From Hofstenia miamia (lineage: Eukaryota > Xenacoelomorpha > Acoela), in contig SCFE01000111.1 in the NCBI GenBank assembly GCA_004352715.1, forward strand, positions 766,467 through 830,466: a stretch of 64,000 nt of DNA, in the 5' to 3' direction. Of the stretch, positions 22,364-33,737 are shown piece after piece. A program made the translations under genes and the position numbers. Position 1 is the first letter of the stretch, and the number at the start of each line of letters is the position of its first letter. The notes beneath the pieces are model-generated. The model was not told where the DNA came from. It saw only the letters and a list, made by a program, of their open reading frames with translations, and made no database searches.

Positions 22364-23931
22364 GTTAATAGTATTAACTTAATACTTGTTGTAACTACTG
22401 TATTCTGTTGAATATCAGTATGAGTATGGAAAGTTCTCTGAATGAACATCTTTTCTGTTGGTTTTACAACTAATCCTTAATCTGCACATGCACAACCAAC
22501 TGCGTACTCATTTGAATTTGCAATCACACAACGGATTCAGGTATATTCAAACCTCTAATATATTTAGTAAGTGAATTAAGTATTCCAATTAACCCTATAA
22601 TTGAAAATGTAGCATGTTAGCTAATATACAGTCATTTTTTATATGGACAGAAATTAGACAAAAAATATGAACATTTAAGAAAATGACGAGCATCATGGTT
22701 CATTTTTGCTAAAAAACTAAGAAATTCGATAGCAACATGTTTTTGTCTCAGAAGTTTCACAAAACTGTATATGCCGCTGATTTAAACATATATAGGTATT
22801 AAAAAGCATGCAGACTTATGTCCGCGTTGCTATAGAAATAACAATTAACTCGGTTTATAGCAGAGTTTATTATAAAATGAGTGCACTGCATCGCTGAATC
22901 ATAAGTGAAATTAAGTTGGAAATTGTAGATTTTTGGATTCTTATTTTTATAAAAAATCCATATAAACAAATAGTTTATTTAATGAATTCTGTTATTAATG
23001 GATAGCAAAATATTTTTACCATGTTATTTTCATTTAGTGTTCCTTTACTAATTATTGTAATAGTAGTGAAAACTGATAGCAGCGTACACAGCAGCACGGA
23101 TAACTAAACAAAGAGCAGTGTGGAATGCTCTTAGCAGTTGTTTTATTATCAGACGCGATGACGATATATCACTGGGATAATAGAAATTGTTTTAGCGCCC
23201 TCTGCATTTCTCCATTGAATGTTGCTGTCATTCGTCTGTTAGCGGATGAATCGAACAGTCTGCTGTAATGGTCGCTACTGGACATGCTTTTTATTCCCCA
23301 TAGAAGAGCATTTACATGCAGGTAGGCATTTCGTAAATGAAATATTATTACTACAAGCGCGATAATGCATGCATTAATTAGCCTAAGTTAAATATGAATA
23401 ATTACTTTTATATACACGCTTAATGCTTAATTAATGCAAGGTCTACTTGCACTATTTGAGTATTACTTCTCTTGCTGGAACATCTAGGTCGCGTGCAACT
23501 CATTAAAGTATGCGATCTCAAGCTGTTTTCAACAACGATTATAGAATAATATTATCTAGAGAAATTTAAATTTGTTGGAAAGCATCATTATCATGTGAAA
23601 TTTAGTTTATGCACTCAACGCGATCTACTTATTAAGATTGCGAAGCATTGTTTGCGAATCTTACCCCAATAGGTCTAGTTCTTAGCCGCGATCCCACAAT
23701 ATTTAGATTCATTTTATCCAACAAAACCCCAATGTTCAATCCCAAACCCAATTATTCTAAGTTGAGACTTTTAATGCGTTTTTAGTGCCTAAGAACCATT
23801 ATTTTTCAGGACCGTACATACTCATTGTTTTGGCCTAAACAAATTTGTAATGGGAGATCTTTTATAGTAGCTCAGCTTACTGCTGTTGATATGATAAGTG
23901 TTAGCATAATAATGATTACCATTCACGGCTT
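22364..23931. other. No recognisable gene; one less AT-rich patch
   Basis: Mostly featureless. Around 23080-23320 base composition is less AT-rich and ends in a donor-like atgcag|gtaggc near 23320, which could mark an untranslated exon, but no coding frame supports this. Confidence 0.35.
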
Positions 23932-24622
23932 CCGGGGCGTACGCAGGATTTTCTGACGATGGACATCTCAATCATGAGTCACAAAAGCAGTGCGAAGCCC
24001 AATCCAACAACAAATTTTGAAAATATTTAAAAATTTTATCCTAAAAAAGCATTTATTTACCTTTGTTTTTAACTTTTTTAATATTTTGCCGATAGAAGTG
24101 GGCCCCGCCGTCAGTCGACTACTATTGGCCGCGCACACCCGATAAGGTCGGCGGTGGCGCAGCCGGCTGGGCAACATCTATAGAACTGGATTAGATTGTA
24201 TAATATTCAATATAGAAACTCTATAATGCCAGTAGCCCTGTAAAAACCGCATATGATGAAAGCAGTATTGTGAAACTATCTATCTGCAAAAAAGTTCATC
24301 ATGCGCTTACAGGCCATCTGATTAATAAGACATAACCTAATCAATGTTAAGCATCACTACCGAATCAAATTCGTTAAATGCGGTTTTCTATTTATGGCAC
24401 ATTTCGTTTGTCTTGATATAGTTTTAGTTATCATTCAGATCAACCGTTTAAATTTTCCGGCGGCTGGCTGACCTAAAATATATCGGCGGTGGCGGCTCAG
24501 CCGGCTGGCACCCAGCTCTATTTGCCGAAAATATTTTTGATTTAACCAAATCAAAATCAATTTTGAAAACCTGATGGTGGACATTCCACCATGCCTCCAT
24601 GCTCACATTGCTTACGCCACTG
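23932..24622 (-). mobile_element. Short hAT-type element (CAGTGGCG family), copy 3, interrupted
   Basis: The left end CCGGGGCGTACGCAGG followed by attttctgacg, and the right end ttacgccactg, match copies 1 and 2, as does the interior on both sides (aatcaaaatcaattttg then gaaaacctgatgg). The flanks cacggctt and cccgcctt agree at 6 of 8 positions (aged duplication). The element is split by a second hAT-type element at 24093-24520; without it the length is about 255 bp, as expected. Confidence 0.85.
24093..24520 (+). mobile_element. Nested short hAT-type element (TAGAGCTGGG family), perfect TSD
   Basis: A 428-bp element with ends TAGAAGTGGGCCCC and, inverted, TAGAGCTGGGTGCC. It is flanked by an exact 8-bp duplication tttgccga (24085-24092 and 24521-24528) lying inside the older element 23932-24622. 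Both ends carry gc-rich subterminal motifs (gcggtggcg, agccggctgg). It is homologous in opposite orientation to 45036-45434. Non-coding. Confidence 0.92.
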
Positions 24623-24828
24623 CCCGCCTTCACTTTAACTCAACTGTTTTACACAACTTCTTGCTGGAAAAACCAAGCCTGGAATCTAGTGGAACAATAA
24701 GTTTGTGTAAAATTGCTTAATCATGTATTTATATCTCGGTCGAGTCACCAAAATTGGGAATTAGCAAACTGATTGGGCGAAGATTTATAGTTAATTCTAA
24801 TAGGTCTTGGTGGGTTCCATAATAATAT

Positions 24829-25850
24829 TCATGAAAGTTTTGCATTTAGACTACTGGAATTGGAACAAAAATGCAGAAAATACGGATTATTAATGCGGAT
24901 TATTTGAATATGCAATAATTTACTAAAAGGGTGTGTTATTGAGATTGGCCTATAATTTTTAGCAATGAGAGGATCTCCATTTTTATACAAAGTTGTTATG
25001 TCTGACTTTTTCATTATTTCCGGAAATTTGTTTTCAACTATACATTGATTAAATGCAAATGAAGGCATGTAATAATTGAACGTGATAATCTGGTCCAAAA
25101 TTTCTCAGGTGGTATAAGTATCTAACGCCAGAAGCCATTTTTTGTAACTTTTTTAGGAGAAATTTATCGAATTTTAAATCTTTGTCAATATCAACACCTA
25201 AATATGTAACATGATCAGATTGTTTTATTGGAACACTGTTAACAATTAATTCGATCTTGTTTGTTATTTCTTTTACAGAATTGGGGGAATATAATGAATT
25301 GCGTTTTTTGAATATTAATTTTTAATTGATTGGATGAGAAATACCTAGAAAAATTTTCAATATCACTTTGTATATTTTTTATGGCCCTAAATGCATCATT
25401 ATATGTATCTATGAGGCAAGTATCATCAGCAAATTGATATATTTCACTATGTTTTACATGTTTAATTATGTCATTTACATATATTGCAAAATTGGCCCCA
25501 GGCAAGAACCTTGTGGTACTCCACTCGTTACAGACTTAGTTGAAGACAAATGATTATTCAAGAACACTCTCTGTTTACTATTAGTGAGATAACTTGCAAG
25601 AAACTTCAGGAAGTTTCCACCAATGCCAATGTCACTTAATTTATTTTTATTAGTAATCCATGTGGCAGAGTAAAAAGTTTTACTAAAATCGAATTATAGA
25701 TGCGCTAGGCCAATATTTGCATCATTAAGATTAAGTATTTCTTCAGTATAACCCACCAATTGAGTAATGGTCTATCGATTACGACAAAAACCATGCTGGT
25801 TGAGAGTTAATATGCTTTTAACAATTGGTATATGTTCATTAGAAGTTATC
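24829..25850 (-). pseudogene. Rearranged LINE reverse transcriptase relic (Jockey/CR1/L2-like)
   Basis: Reverse transcriptase landmarks are readable on the minus strand with frame changes. From 25810 downward: NQHGFCRNRS; a palm-like block with FDFSKTF; SGVPQGSCLGPI (about 25530-25495); QFADDT, the catalytic FADD motif, at 25419-25433; and in another frame VTYLGVDIDKDLKFD. Below about 25100 the sequence changes to KKSDITTLYKNGD and NYRPISI, which belongs near the N-terminal end of such a domain and so should precede, not follow, the FADD motif. The locus is therefore a join of two fragments. The EN domain is missing. Stops and frameshifts make it non-functional. The same family recurs at 29520-29835. 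Confidence 0.8.
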
Positions 25851-25853
25851 TTC

Positions 25854-26520
25854 TCATCTATCTACGACATATCGAGAGGTGGGAAATAAATCATTAATTT
25901 CATCCTTTATAAATATTTTACCTTTATAATCTTTTAGGTGCCAACAATTTGCCACTACCTTACGTTTGTCGCAATAATTATTAAATTCAATAATTATTGG
26001 TCGGTGTTTTCCATCCAATTTATATAGATCAGCAAAAATATTTTTACATTCGACACCAATGAAATCAAAAATTTGCTCAACTTTTTCTTGATCAGATTTC
26101 ATTTTTCACTAGAATTCGCAGAGTTTTGAAGTTTATGTATACCAAATATAATCTTGTTCGTAGTATCATTGTGATCGTCTCTTCGTAGCGTACGCATATC
26201 TGTTAAAAATTTTCTAGATTCTAAAGATTGTAAATTTATAGTCTTGAGCTTATTATTCAATAAATTTTCTTGTTGATTTTTAAGTTGCTTAATTTGTGTT
26301 TCCAGGCCGCTTATCATTTGTGACATATAGTCTGATCTCCAATCTATTGAACCACCATTTACACATAGTGTGCACAAGGGTAAAAAATGTATTTTATATT
26401 GCATTACAACATCAATGCATGCAGCAGAGAACTTTGTGCATTTCTTCGTCCAATGCATCATAGACTTGCAGCAAAAACACTTGAAATAAAATGTGTCAGT
26501 TATTTGAAGATTTCATGTTT
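25854..26520 (-). pseudogene. LINE ORF1-like relic (zinc-finger, coiled coil, RNA-binding part)
   Basis: Two overlapping frames on the minus strand. The upstream one (about 26500 to 26099) begins with a PHD-like cysteine/histidine cluster (KCFCCKSMMHWTKKC), followed by a heptad-rich stretch (ISGLETQIKQLKNQQENLL) typical of a coiled coil. The second (26102-25854) reads KLDGKHRPIIIEF and, later, KDYKGKIFIKDE, resembling the C-terminal nucleic-acid-binding part of LINE ORF1 proteins. The frames overlap by 4 bases, so a frameshift separates one original protein. It lies directly upstream of the reverse transcriptase relic; the region that should encode the endonuclease is deleted between them. 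Confidence 0.6.
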
Positions 26521-26999
26521 GACAACAAATTCCCACCAGTAGTGTGAGCCATGCGGGATCAATATTACAACTAATCGTATTCAACAACAATAATAAATGC
26601 TTTTAGCCATAAACCAAAAATTAGCGTTTTGCGGACCGCTCGTTATCATATAGAACACGCCAGGCTGGCATGGCACTTTCACAATATTTTCCCGCCTGCA
26701 AAACATTACCAAAATGTGCTCTGCATATCAATTATCAAGCAATTATTAGGCTATTACGTCAATTATCAATTATTAATGAATGATCTCGACGAATATTTTA
26801 TAGCTAAGAATATTTTTTTAGAATCACTTTTCAAGGAAATTTCAAAACGAAAAAGAAAACATATATTGCACATATTTATAACAACTGCGTTTAGACTTCA
26901 ACAAAGTTTTGCCGAAATACGGCTTGTTTAAACAAAACTATGCCTTTTTGGACCATTTCTCTAAATTAGGTATGCTTTTATTTCTGAATAATTGACTTT
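26521..26999. other. No recognised gene
   Basis: One plus-strand frame at 26629-26931 (100 codons) ends in KRKRKH-like basic sequence but shows no domain; probably chance. Confidence 0.4.
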
Positions 27000-27019
27000 G
27001 TGTGTGTGTGTGGGGGGGG
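27000..27019. repeat. (GT)n-(G)n tract at gap edge
   Basis: tgtgtgtgtgtg followed by at least eight G, then the gap. Confidence 0.9.
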
Positions 27020-27385
27020 NNNNNNNNNNNNNNNNNNNNNNNNNNNNNNNNNNNNNNNNNNNNNNNNNNNNNNNNNNNNNNNNNNNNNNNNNNNNNNNNN
27101 NNNNNNNNNNNNNNNNNNNNNNNNNNNNNNNNNNNNNNNNNNNNNNNNNNNNNNNNNNNNNNNNNNNNNNNNNNNNNNNNNNNNNNNNNNNNNNNNNNNN
27201 NNNNNNNNNNNNNNNNNNNNNNNNNNNNNNNNNNNNNNNNNNNNNNNNNNNNNNNNNNNNNNNNNNNNNNNNNNNNNNNNNNNNNNNNNNNNNNNNNNNN
27301 NNNNNNNNNNNNNNNNNNNNNNNNNNNNNNNNNNNNNNNNNNNNNNNNNNNNNNNNNNNNNNNNNNNNNNNNNNNNNNNNNNNNN
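27020..27385. other. Assembly gap, 366 N
   Basis: Undetermined bases following a GT/G-rich tract. Confidence 1.
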
Positions 27386-28145
27386 GGGTTTGAAAAAAAT
27401 ATGACCCTCATCCGGCTTAAGATACCGACTATGACCTATTGCATAAACGGATTGGATTCATCCTGTTTTTCAATCACTCCTCTTAAGAATTCGTTATTTC
27501 CTTTATGATAGGAATACATCAATGCACGAATGAGATGAATTCCACATACTTATCACATTTTCAATGAATATAGCTCATTTAAATATAGTCACCAAAACAT
27601 ATCTATTTTAGGATATCTGTAATTTTGTTAAACTAATAAATTCTCAAAAATATTCAACTAGAGTAGGTGTAGGGAATACGAGGCCCTAGGTAATACAAAT
27701 CGAACTTGTCCTGTATGCTCTAGTTTTTCAAAAAGTATTGTTAGTTACCATTTACCACTCCTGTTACCCTTTCTAATTTCATGAAATGTTCCTCAACAAG
27801 TCCTTATTTACCGAGAAAATTCATTGAATCTTCCAAGGTAAGAATTTGTCATGTTCAAAATTTCCTTAGAAATATATTAAATAAATTCTGGATTTTCAAT
27901 GAATAATTGATGATTTAAAATAATTAAGAGGTATGCTGTAAAAATTGTGTTAATAACAATATTATGAAGTTGTGTAACTAGGGTTAGTGACCATTGTGCA
28001 ATGCAGTGGTTGCAGTGACCCCCAATAAGGGTATCCAATCAATAATGTGTAGTTAATACGAGATCATCAATATTGCAGTTATTGTCATGAATGATTACTT
28101 TGAGTATTGTGCATTGATAAATTGTGTAATCTTAATGCTATGAAG
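27386..28145. other. No recognisable feature
   Basis: AT-rich; no supported gene or element end. Confidence 0.45.
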
Positions 28146-28525
28146 GATTTTAGGAAAAAATGGCACCGGAAAAATGGCACAGGTAAAAATTTTATAGAAC
28201 TAAACCCTAACCCAAAAGCTTATTTCTATATTATTTTAAAAACCTAAACCCTAACCCAAGTCCGAAATAAATGTTCCTATACTTAAACCTTAACCCAAAC
28301 AATTACTTCTGTTCTATTTATAGACCTAAACCCTAACCCAAAAGTTTATTTCTTTATTATTTTATAAACCTAAACCCTAACCCAAGTCCGAAATAAATGT
28401 TCCTATACTTAAGCCCTAATCCAAACCTGATCCTATTTTTTCCTGTGTGATTTTTTCCTGTGCCATTTTTACCTGTGTGATTTTTTCCTGTGCCATTTTT
28501 ACCTGTGCCATTTTTTCCGTCCACC
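28146..28525. mobile_element. Fold-back element with inverted 15-mer arrays and telomere-like core
   Basis: The left arm carries two tandem copies of a 15-mer (ggaaaaaatggcacc, ggaaaaatggcacag). The right arm carries five copies of its reverse complement (cctgtg[c/t][c/g]attttt). The core is a 126-bp unit repeated about twice (from 28199 and 28325), each holding two to three cctaaaccctaaccc-like motifs plus gtccgaaataaatgttcct. The flanks ctatgaag (28138-28145) and ctatgaag (28526-28533) are an exact 8-bp direct repeat, suggesting insertion with target duplication. No coding capacity. The combination resembles fold-back/MITE-like elements, but I recognise no named family. Confidence 0.7.
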
Positions 28526-29519
28526 CTATGAAGTTTTATGCTTTAAAAACAAAATGCGAAGTGTCTGAGGCAAAATTACAGCTATATAATGATGCGTATT
28601 TAATTTCATGTAGATGGTAATAAATTATATCTGATTATTAATATTTTTACTCAACTCCCTTTGATTAATTAAGTTCTATATTCAAGCTGTCAGTGGAATA
28701 ATCCACTGATGGAAAGTTTAAATTGTGGAAAATTCATTCATAGTTTATTTGGTGAGCAGAATGTTCCTCGAATCTGATTTTCTGATTTTATGTTAATTAT
28801 TGTAATAAGTTTAGTTGGAAAATATCTCTCAAACAGATTCAGCTGTTGTGGATAACATTTTGAATACTTTTCTACATGGACGATTAGAAATATTGTAAAT
28901 AAAGTGCATTTATTTTACTTACATTTACAAATATCTAATTAAAAATTGAATTTTGCAATCTACAAGCAGATATTCACATTAAATTTCTAATCAAAAGAAT
29001 GCTTCAGCTATAGCTCAATGAAATAAATGCTTGGGTATGAGGTTTTCGCTCCAAAATATATTTATTTTCTCAATTTTCCAATAAGCATTTGAATCAATTT
29101 TGTAACATTTTGATGGAAATATTGTAACATGTTTCCGAACCAAGCTACGCTCTGTATTCTCCTGTAGGATATATTTGCTAAAAAATTATTTGGCTAACTT
29201 TTAAAATAAGAAATAGTGTCTAATAACGTTCAAAGATTTAGTCCACCAGCCGATTTTCAATTTTGACGCACTTAACTGCTTGGTTCATTTTGTCTTGTAA
29301 TTCGAACCATTTTTGAAATATTTTATATCAATAACAAATGTTCAAAAATTTCACCGATTTGCACCCAAGTTATTAAATTAATCAAATCAAGTAAAATTTA
29401 CACTGTCATAAGTGTTCTTTTTTTCCGCCAAGAAGAAAATAAATGCAATTATGCAACAGTTTTTCTATCATTGCTCTTTTTATAACTGCGCATAGTCTGA
29501 TTCACGCCAAATTCTATTC
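28526..29519. other. No recognisable feature
   Basis: AT-rich with no supported gene. Confidence 0.45.
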
Positions 29520-29835
29520 GCCCCAGTTTATTGTGATAATTTGGTCCTAAGTGTATGAGAGAATAAATATCTAATACCAGAAGCCGCTTTTAGTAACTTT
29601 TTTTAAAAGAAATTATCAAAATTTTGCTCTTTCTCAGCTATCAATCCTAAATATGTAGGACCAAACAGAATCACTTTGCTTTATCAGAACCCTTAATTGT
29701 AATAAATTAATTCATTATTTCTTTAACAGAATTTGAGAAGAATATAATAAATTTTGTTTTTCATTGATTGCTAGAAAGATTTTCAATAGTACTTTGCATC
29801 TCATTTACATATATTGCAAATAAAATCGACCCTAG
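29520..29835 (-). pseudogene. LINE reverse transcriptase fragment, same family as 24829-25850
   Basis: The minus strand reads VLGSILFAIYVNE, then after a deletion LFGPTYLGLIAEKEQNFDNFL and AASGIRYLF, closely parallel to the C-terminal half of the relic at 25.1-25.5 kb (GVRYLYH there). Stops and an internal deletion (the FADD motif is lost) make it dead. The similarity to the other copy ends at attatcac in both. Confidence 0.7.
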
Positions 29836-29836
29836 T

Positions 29837-29921
29837 ACTAATATGAAATATGATAACAGTGGGCGAGGGAAAGGAAGCAACTAATATGAAATATTAGTAC
29901 TAGGGCTAGGGAAAGGAAGCA
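29837..29921 (+). repeat. Imperfect 42-43 bp tandem duplication
   Basis: Two units, 29837-29879 and 29880-29921, share actaatatgaaatat at the start and agggaaaggaagca at the end and differ in the middle. Confidence 0.85.
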
Positions 29922-30184
29922 TGCAAGAGTAGGATGAAATCAGAGAGACAAACAAGGTATCGGCGGAAGATCAAAGAGCAACAAGTGGTGGCTACAAAAG
30001 GTAGTTCTAAAGAAAAGCAGAAGCACTGATAGTTGCAGCACATGAGTAAATACTTAGGAAAAATTGAGTAAAGACACATGGACAATAACCTTATGTAAGG
30101 GTATGTGTAAATTATGCAAGAAATGCGGACTGTAAAACATCAAATAGCAGACCATTAAGCTGGCACAACATGCGTACACGTTTA
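29922..30184. other. No recognisable feature
   Basis: Purine-rich stretch without a supported frame. Confidence 0.4.
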
Positions 30185-30225
30185 GGCATGACCAGAGTTG
30201 AAACCGGTTCGACCCGGCCGGCTTA

Positions 30226-30689
30226 ATATATTGGATTGGTGATATTGGAATTTATTTTGAAATTAAATTACCTGTATGTACTGCTACTACCAAATACCGG
30301 CCTANNNNNNNNNNNNNNNNNNNNNNNNNNNNNNNNNNNNNNNNNNNNNNNNNNNNNNNNNNNNNNNNNNNNNNNNNNNNNNNNNNNNNNNNNNNNNNNN
30401 NNNNNNNNNNNNNNNNNNNNNNNNNNNNNNNNNNNNNNNNNNNNNNNNNNNNNNNNNNNNNNNNNNNNNNNNNNNNNNNNNNNNNAAAAAAATTGCAAAA
30501 ATTTTTTTAGTCTATCAGGATGCTATATGCCAAGTTACAATAGAATTGGTTGAAAAATAATGATTTTAGCCCCTTTACCACTAATTCTACCTTAATTGAA
30601 TTAGAGTTCTATATATTGGATTGGTGATATTAGAGTTTATTTTGAAATTAAATTACCTGTATGTACTGCTACTACCAAATACCGGCCTA
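30226..30689 (+). repeat. 79-bp direct repeat flanking an assembly gap
   Basis: 30226-30304 and 30611-30689 (offset 385) are the same sequence apart from about three substitutions; the first copy ends exactly at the start of the N run. This is either a real internal duplication or a misjoined haplotype. Confidence 0.9.
30305..30485. other. Assembly gap, 181 N
   Basis: Undetermined bases inside the hAT-type element. Confidence 1.
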
Positions 30690-31508
30690 AGTTTTAAGTT
30701 TAATGGCCGCCAATAAACTAGTCCTAACAGCCGGCTAGAGATTTCTTGATACAGGTAATATTTTGATGTATAGTCCTGCACAATGCATATCACATTGTTT
30801 TACATTGAATATGCTGTAATATAGATACGTACAGTCCTTTCAATTCTGGAAATCGAAATCATTCCAGTTTCCGCATTTCGGTTCAATTGCCGCAAAGTAT
30901 TCGTGATACCAACATGAAAGGCCAGTTTGAACTCAACGTCTCCTCGGCAGTACATTTTTTTAATGAAAATCGTGTTCTTTTAAAAATAGATGCTGTTAAG
31001 GCATTAGTAGTCTTGAAATAAGCAAGACTTGACAAACTTATCTAGACTCTTAATCTACACTGGTGATTTTTTTCTTAAAAGACTTTGCTTTCTAAAAGAA
31101 AGTTGCTAATAAATATAAAATTAATTACAAAATAAATAAGAGTTCCTTTCTTTGCAATAAGAGCAATTGCATACAAGATGAAAAGAATAACGATTAGTAA
31201 TGCTGTAATATTTCAAGAAATAATTCCAAGAAAATGATTTTAATACATTCGAAACCTTTTTTGGACAATCGAATAGATCGATCAATTTGATTTCAATTTA
31301 ACAATATAACTTTCTTAGCAATTAAATTGCTGTATCTTTTCCCTTACTTTTCAGAACGTATCTCCATAGTGTCGCCAATATCAAAACCTGGTTAAAACTG
31401 GTCAAAATTCTGGAAAAATAGACCAGTTGACTGGCCGGTTACAGCCGGTAAAGAAAAGCTTAGCTGGTTCAGTCGGGTAAGCAAAAAACGTGACCGGTTC
31501 CAACTCTC

Positions 31509-32468
31509 TGCATGACAAGGCGGGACGAATAATGCACTGGATCATAAGTTAAAACCAGAATATGTTATGGGAACATAAATATAACGTATTTGCATCAGAG
31601 TTACATTCTGTTTATTTTTGCGTTAGAGGATGCAGCTGATAACCAATCAAAAATTTAGTCAGGCTTTGGTGTGTTTTGACAGGCATAAAAATCAATGCTA
31701 CATTTGTCAAATTTAAATTCAAAAACAATTTTTTTGTATTTTTGCATATTTGCAGCTTCCTGGAGGAATTTTCACTCTCTCCAACTTATAATTTTATATA
31801 TTTTTGAAGTGATATTGTAATTTCATCTGTTTGCCACAGTTCAAAGTGTTCTGTTGTATTTTTTCTACGAGTTATTGTGAAAATGGTCTTATACATGAAA
31901 CAATTTACCGCTTTAAATCAATAAAATTAAATCAGCTATCGACGCTTGCCAAACTGGGCTTTTTTCAAATTACTATCTTTAGTAAAATATTCTTCACAAT
32001 GATTTAATAAATTCGTGTAAATTCTTATTGAGATCGTCAAGTATTGATAAAATTCCAACTGTGGTTAATTGATGTAGTAGACAATCCTAATGCACCAATT
32101 GAAAACATTAAACATCCCTGACATATTTTACAATTTGTGATGGTTTCAATAAAATATAAATACTCATTATAACTCACTAAATATTATAAATATCTTAAAT
32201 GTTGTAGTTGAAGCTAGTTTTTACAGTTGCTTTATTATCTGAATACTAGGTATTTGAGGATTTTGAAAAAAGTTAATATTTTTATCTACTTCCTGCATAG
32301 GAATATTTTTTCACAATTTTGCCATAACTACAAGACACCTATCCATTCATATGTCCTTTCTAATAGACTTGGAGGAAATTGCTTGAGAATGAACAAAACT
32401 GTTTGTGAGTTTAATCACACAATGTTGTTTAGGTTTAGAATTAAGCTTAAATTAGACTAAACATGATA
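31509..32468. other. No recognisable feature
   Basis: AT-rich; the open frame at 32227-32460 lacks support. Confidence 0.45.
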
Positions 32469-33204
32469 CAAATACTCAGTGGCGGGTTAACAAGGGGAGG
32501 GGCCGTTTGGGCAGCTGCCAGAGGACCCGGCATAAATTTTTGATCGCAATGAAATTTATTGAACTTATTTTGAATTTGGCATGTGCAATCAGGGGCGTAA
32601 CTACAGGGAGCATGGGATCTTGAAATCATAAATTTTATAAACACAAATATTTTTATAAAGATACAGAAACATGTCATTGAAATCTATTATAGTGATTCAG
32701 AAATCGTGAAATAACATGTGGCGGCGTATGACATTATGTGCAGGGAGAACCACACTAAATGTAGAAGTTTAAAATAATCAAGTAGGTCTTTGCCAGAATT
32801 TTAGTAAAATTATAAAAACGGTTAATCTTAGCATACTATATACTCTTTCATAGAGTAACATCAGTCGCAAGTTGTCTTCAGATTTAAAATTGTAGCTAAA
32901 ACATTGAATGGGCTGAATATAAAAAAATCCAAGTTGGGAATTTTTTACATAGTAGGCTGTTTTAGTAGGCCATATAGCTTGGTCAGTTTCTCTCCGATCT
33001 TCAAATTTGTTGCACCATTCGATTTTTCATTGATTAATCTAGGAAAAATCATTTTTCGATTTTGAAAATTTTTAGGCCGTCTGTAAGTAAAATTCGAAAA
33101 ATAGCTTCATTTTAAGGATCTTTTTTTGTTTCCCTCCTCTCTTTCACTAACATTATTTTCATTTAACATGGAATGTTTGCATTGAAGACATATGTCAAAG
33201 CATA

Positions 33205-33550
33205 ATCCTAACCCTAACACTACCCCTAACCTTAACCTTAGCCCTAGCCTAGCCCATCTATTTTCTTTGTCAGTAAGACTTAGAGTCATTCGATGTCAGT
33301 TTTTACAAATTCTGTTAGTAGCCTAATTGATAGCGAATTAGAATCTATTCATGATGTCATACTCTTCGCGCCTGTTTCATATTTCCAAACTTAGTCGTAC
33401 ATGTATAGTCAATAGCAAGAGAAGGTTATTCAGTTTTGGCAGCAACATCACATTCTATACAGAAACAGAATTCGTAGAAATCGACATCAAATACGCTGAG
33501 TATTGTTGACAGAAAATAGTTGGGTTAGGTTATGGTTAAGGTTAAGCTAA
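33205..33550. repeat. Inverted repeat with telomere-like (CCTAAC)n arms, inside the hAT element
   Basis: The left arm has cctaaccctaacac...ccttaacc followed by ctattttctttgtcag and ttcgatgtcag. The right arm has the same items reversed: gatgtcga complement, ctgacaaagaaaatag-like gacagaaaatagttggg, then gttaggttatggttaagg. The arms are about 100-120 bp each with moderate identity. It looks like a fold-back element that landed inside the hAT transposon. Confidence 0.55.
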
Positions 33551-33737
33551 TTTGGTAAGAAAATACAATGACATGCAAGCAATCATTAAACATATGCAGA
33601 TTTTATAACATGTACAAATCACTCACTTAATTTATTAAGGAAGTGTGCAGCTGTTGATTTTTTGAATTAGTTCAGCATATTTATGAATTCTTTGTGAGCA
33701 AACTTGTCGAAAAATTTAATCCATAAGGTTTTCCACT

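Larger units (their letters stand above)
30193..31508. mobile_element. hAT-type element with AGAGTTG.AACCGG ends, containing a gap
   Basis: The left terminus CAGAGTTGAAACCGG and the inverted right terminus GAGAGTTGGAACCGG match at 13 of 15 positions. The flanks ggcatgac (30185-30192) and tgcatgac (31509-31516) agree at 7 of 8, the duplication length of hAT elements. Both subterminal regions are rich in ccggccgg/agccggt motifs. About 1.3 kb including 181 N; no transposase frame is visible, so it is non-autonomous or decayed. Confidence 0.75.

Noticed and set aside
28199-28430. A real interstitial telomere
   Set aside because: The cctaaccc-like motifs are embedded in a 126-bp repeat unit with other sequence, not in a pure array.
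32590-32700. Nested CAGGGGCGTAACTAC element inside the hAT transposon
   Set aside because: Only one end is seen; no right end or target duplication was found.
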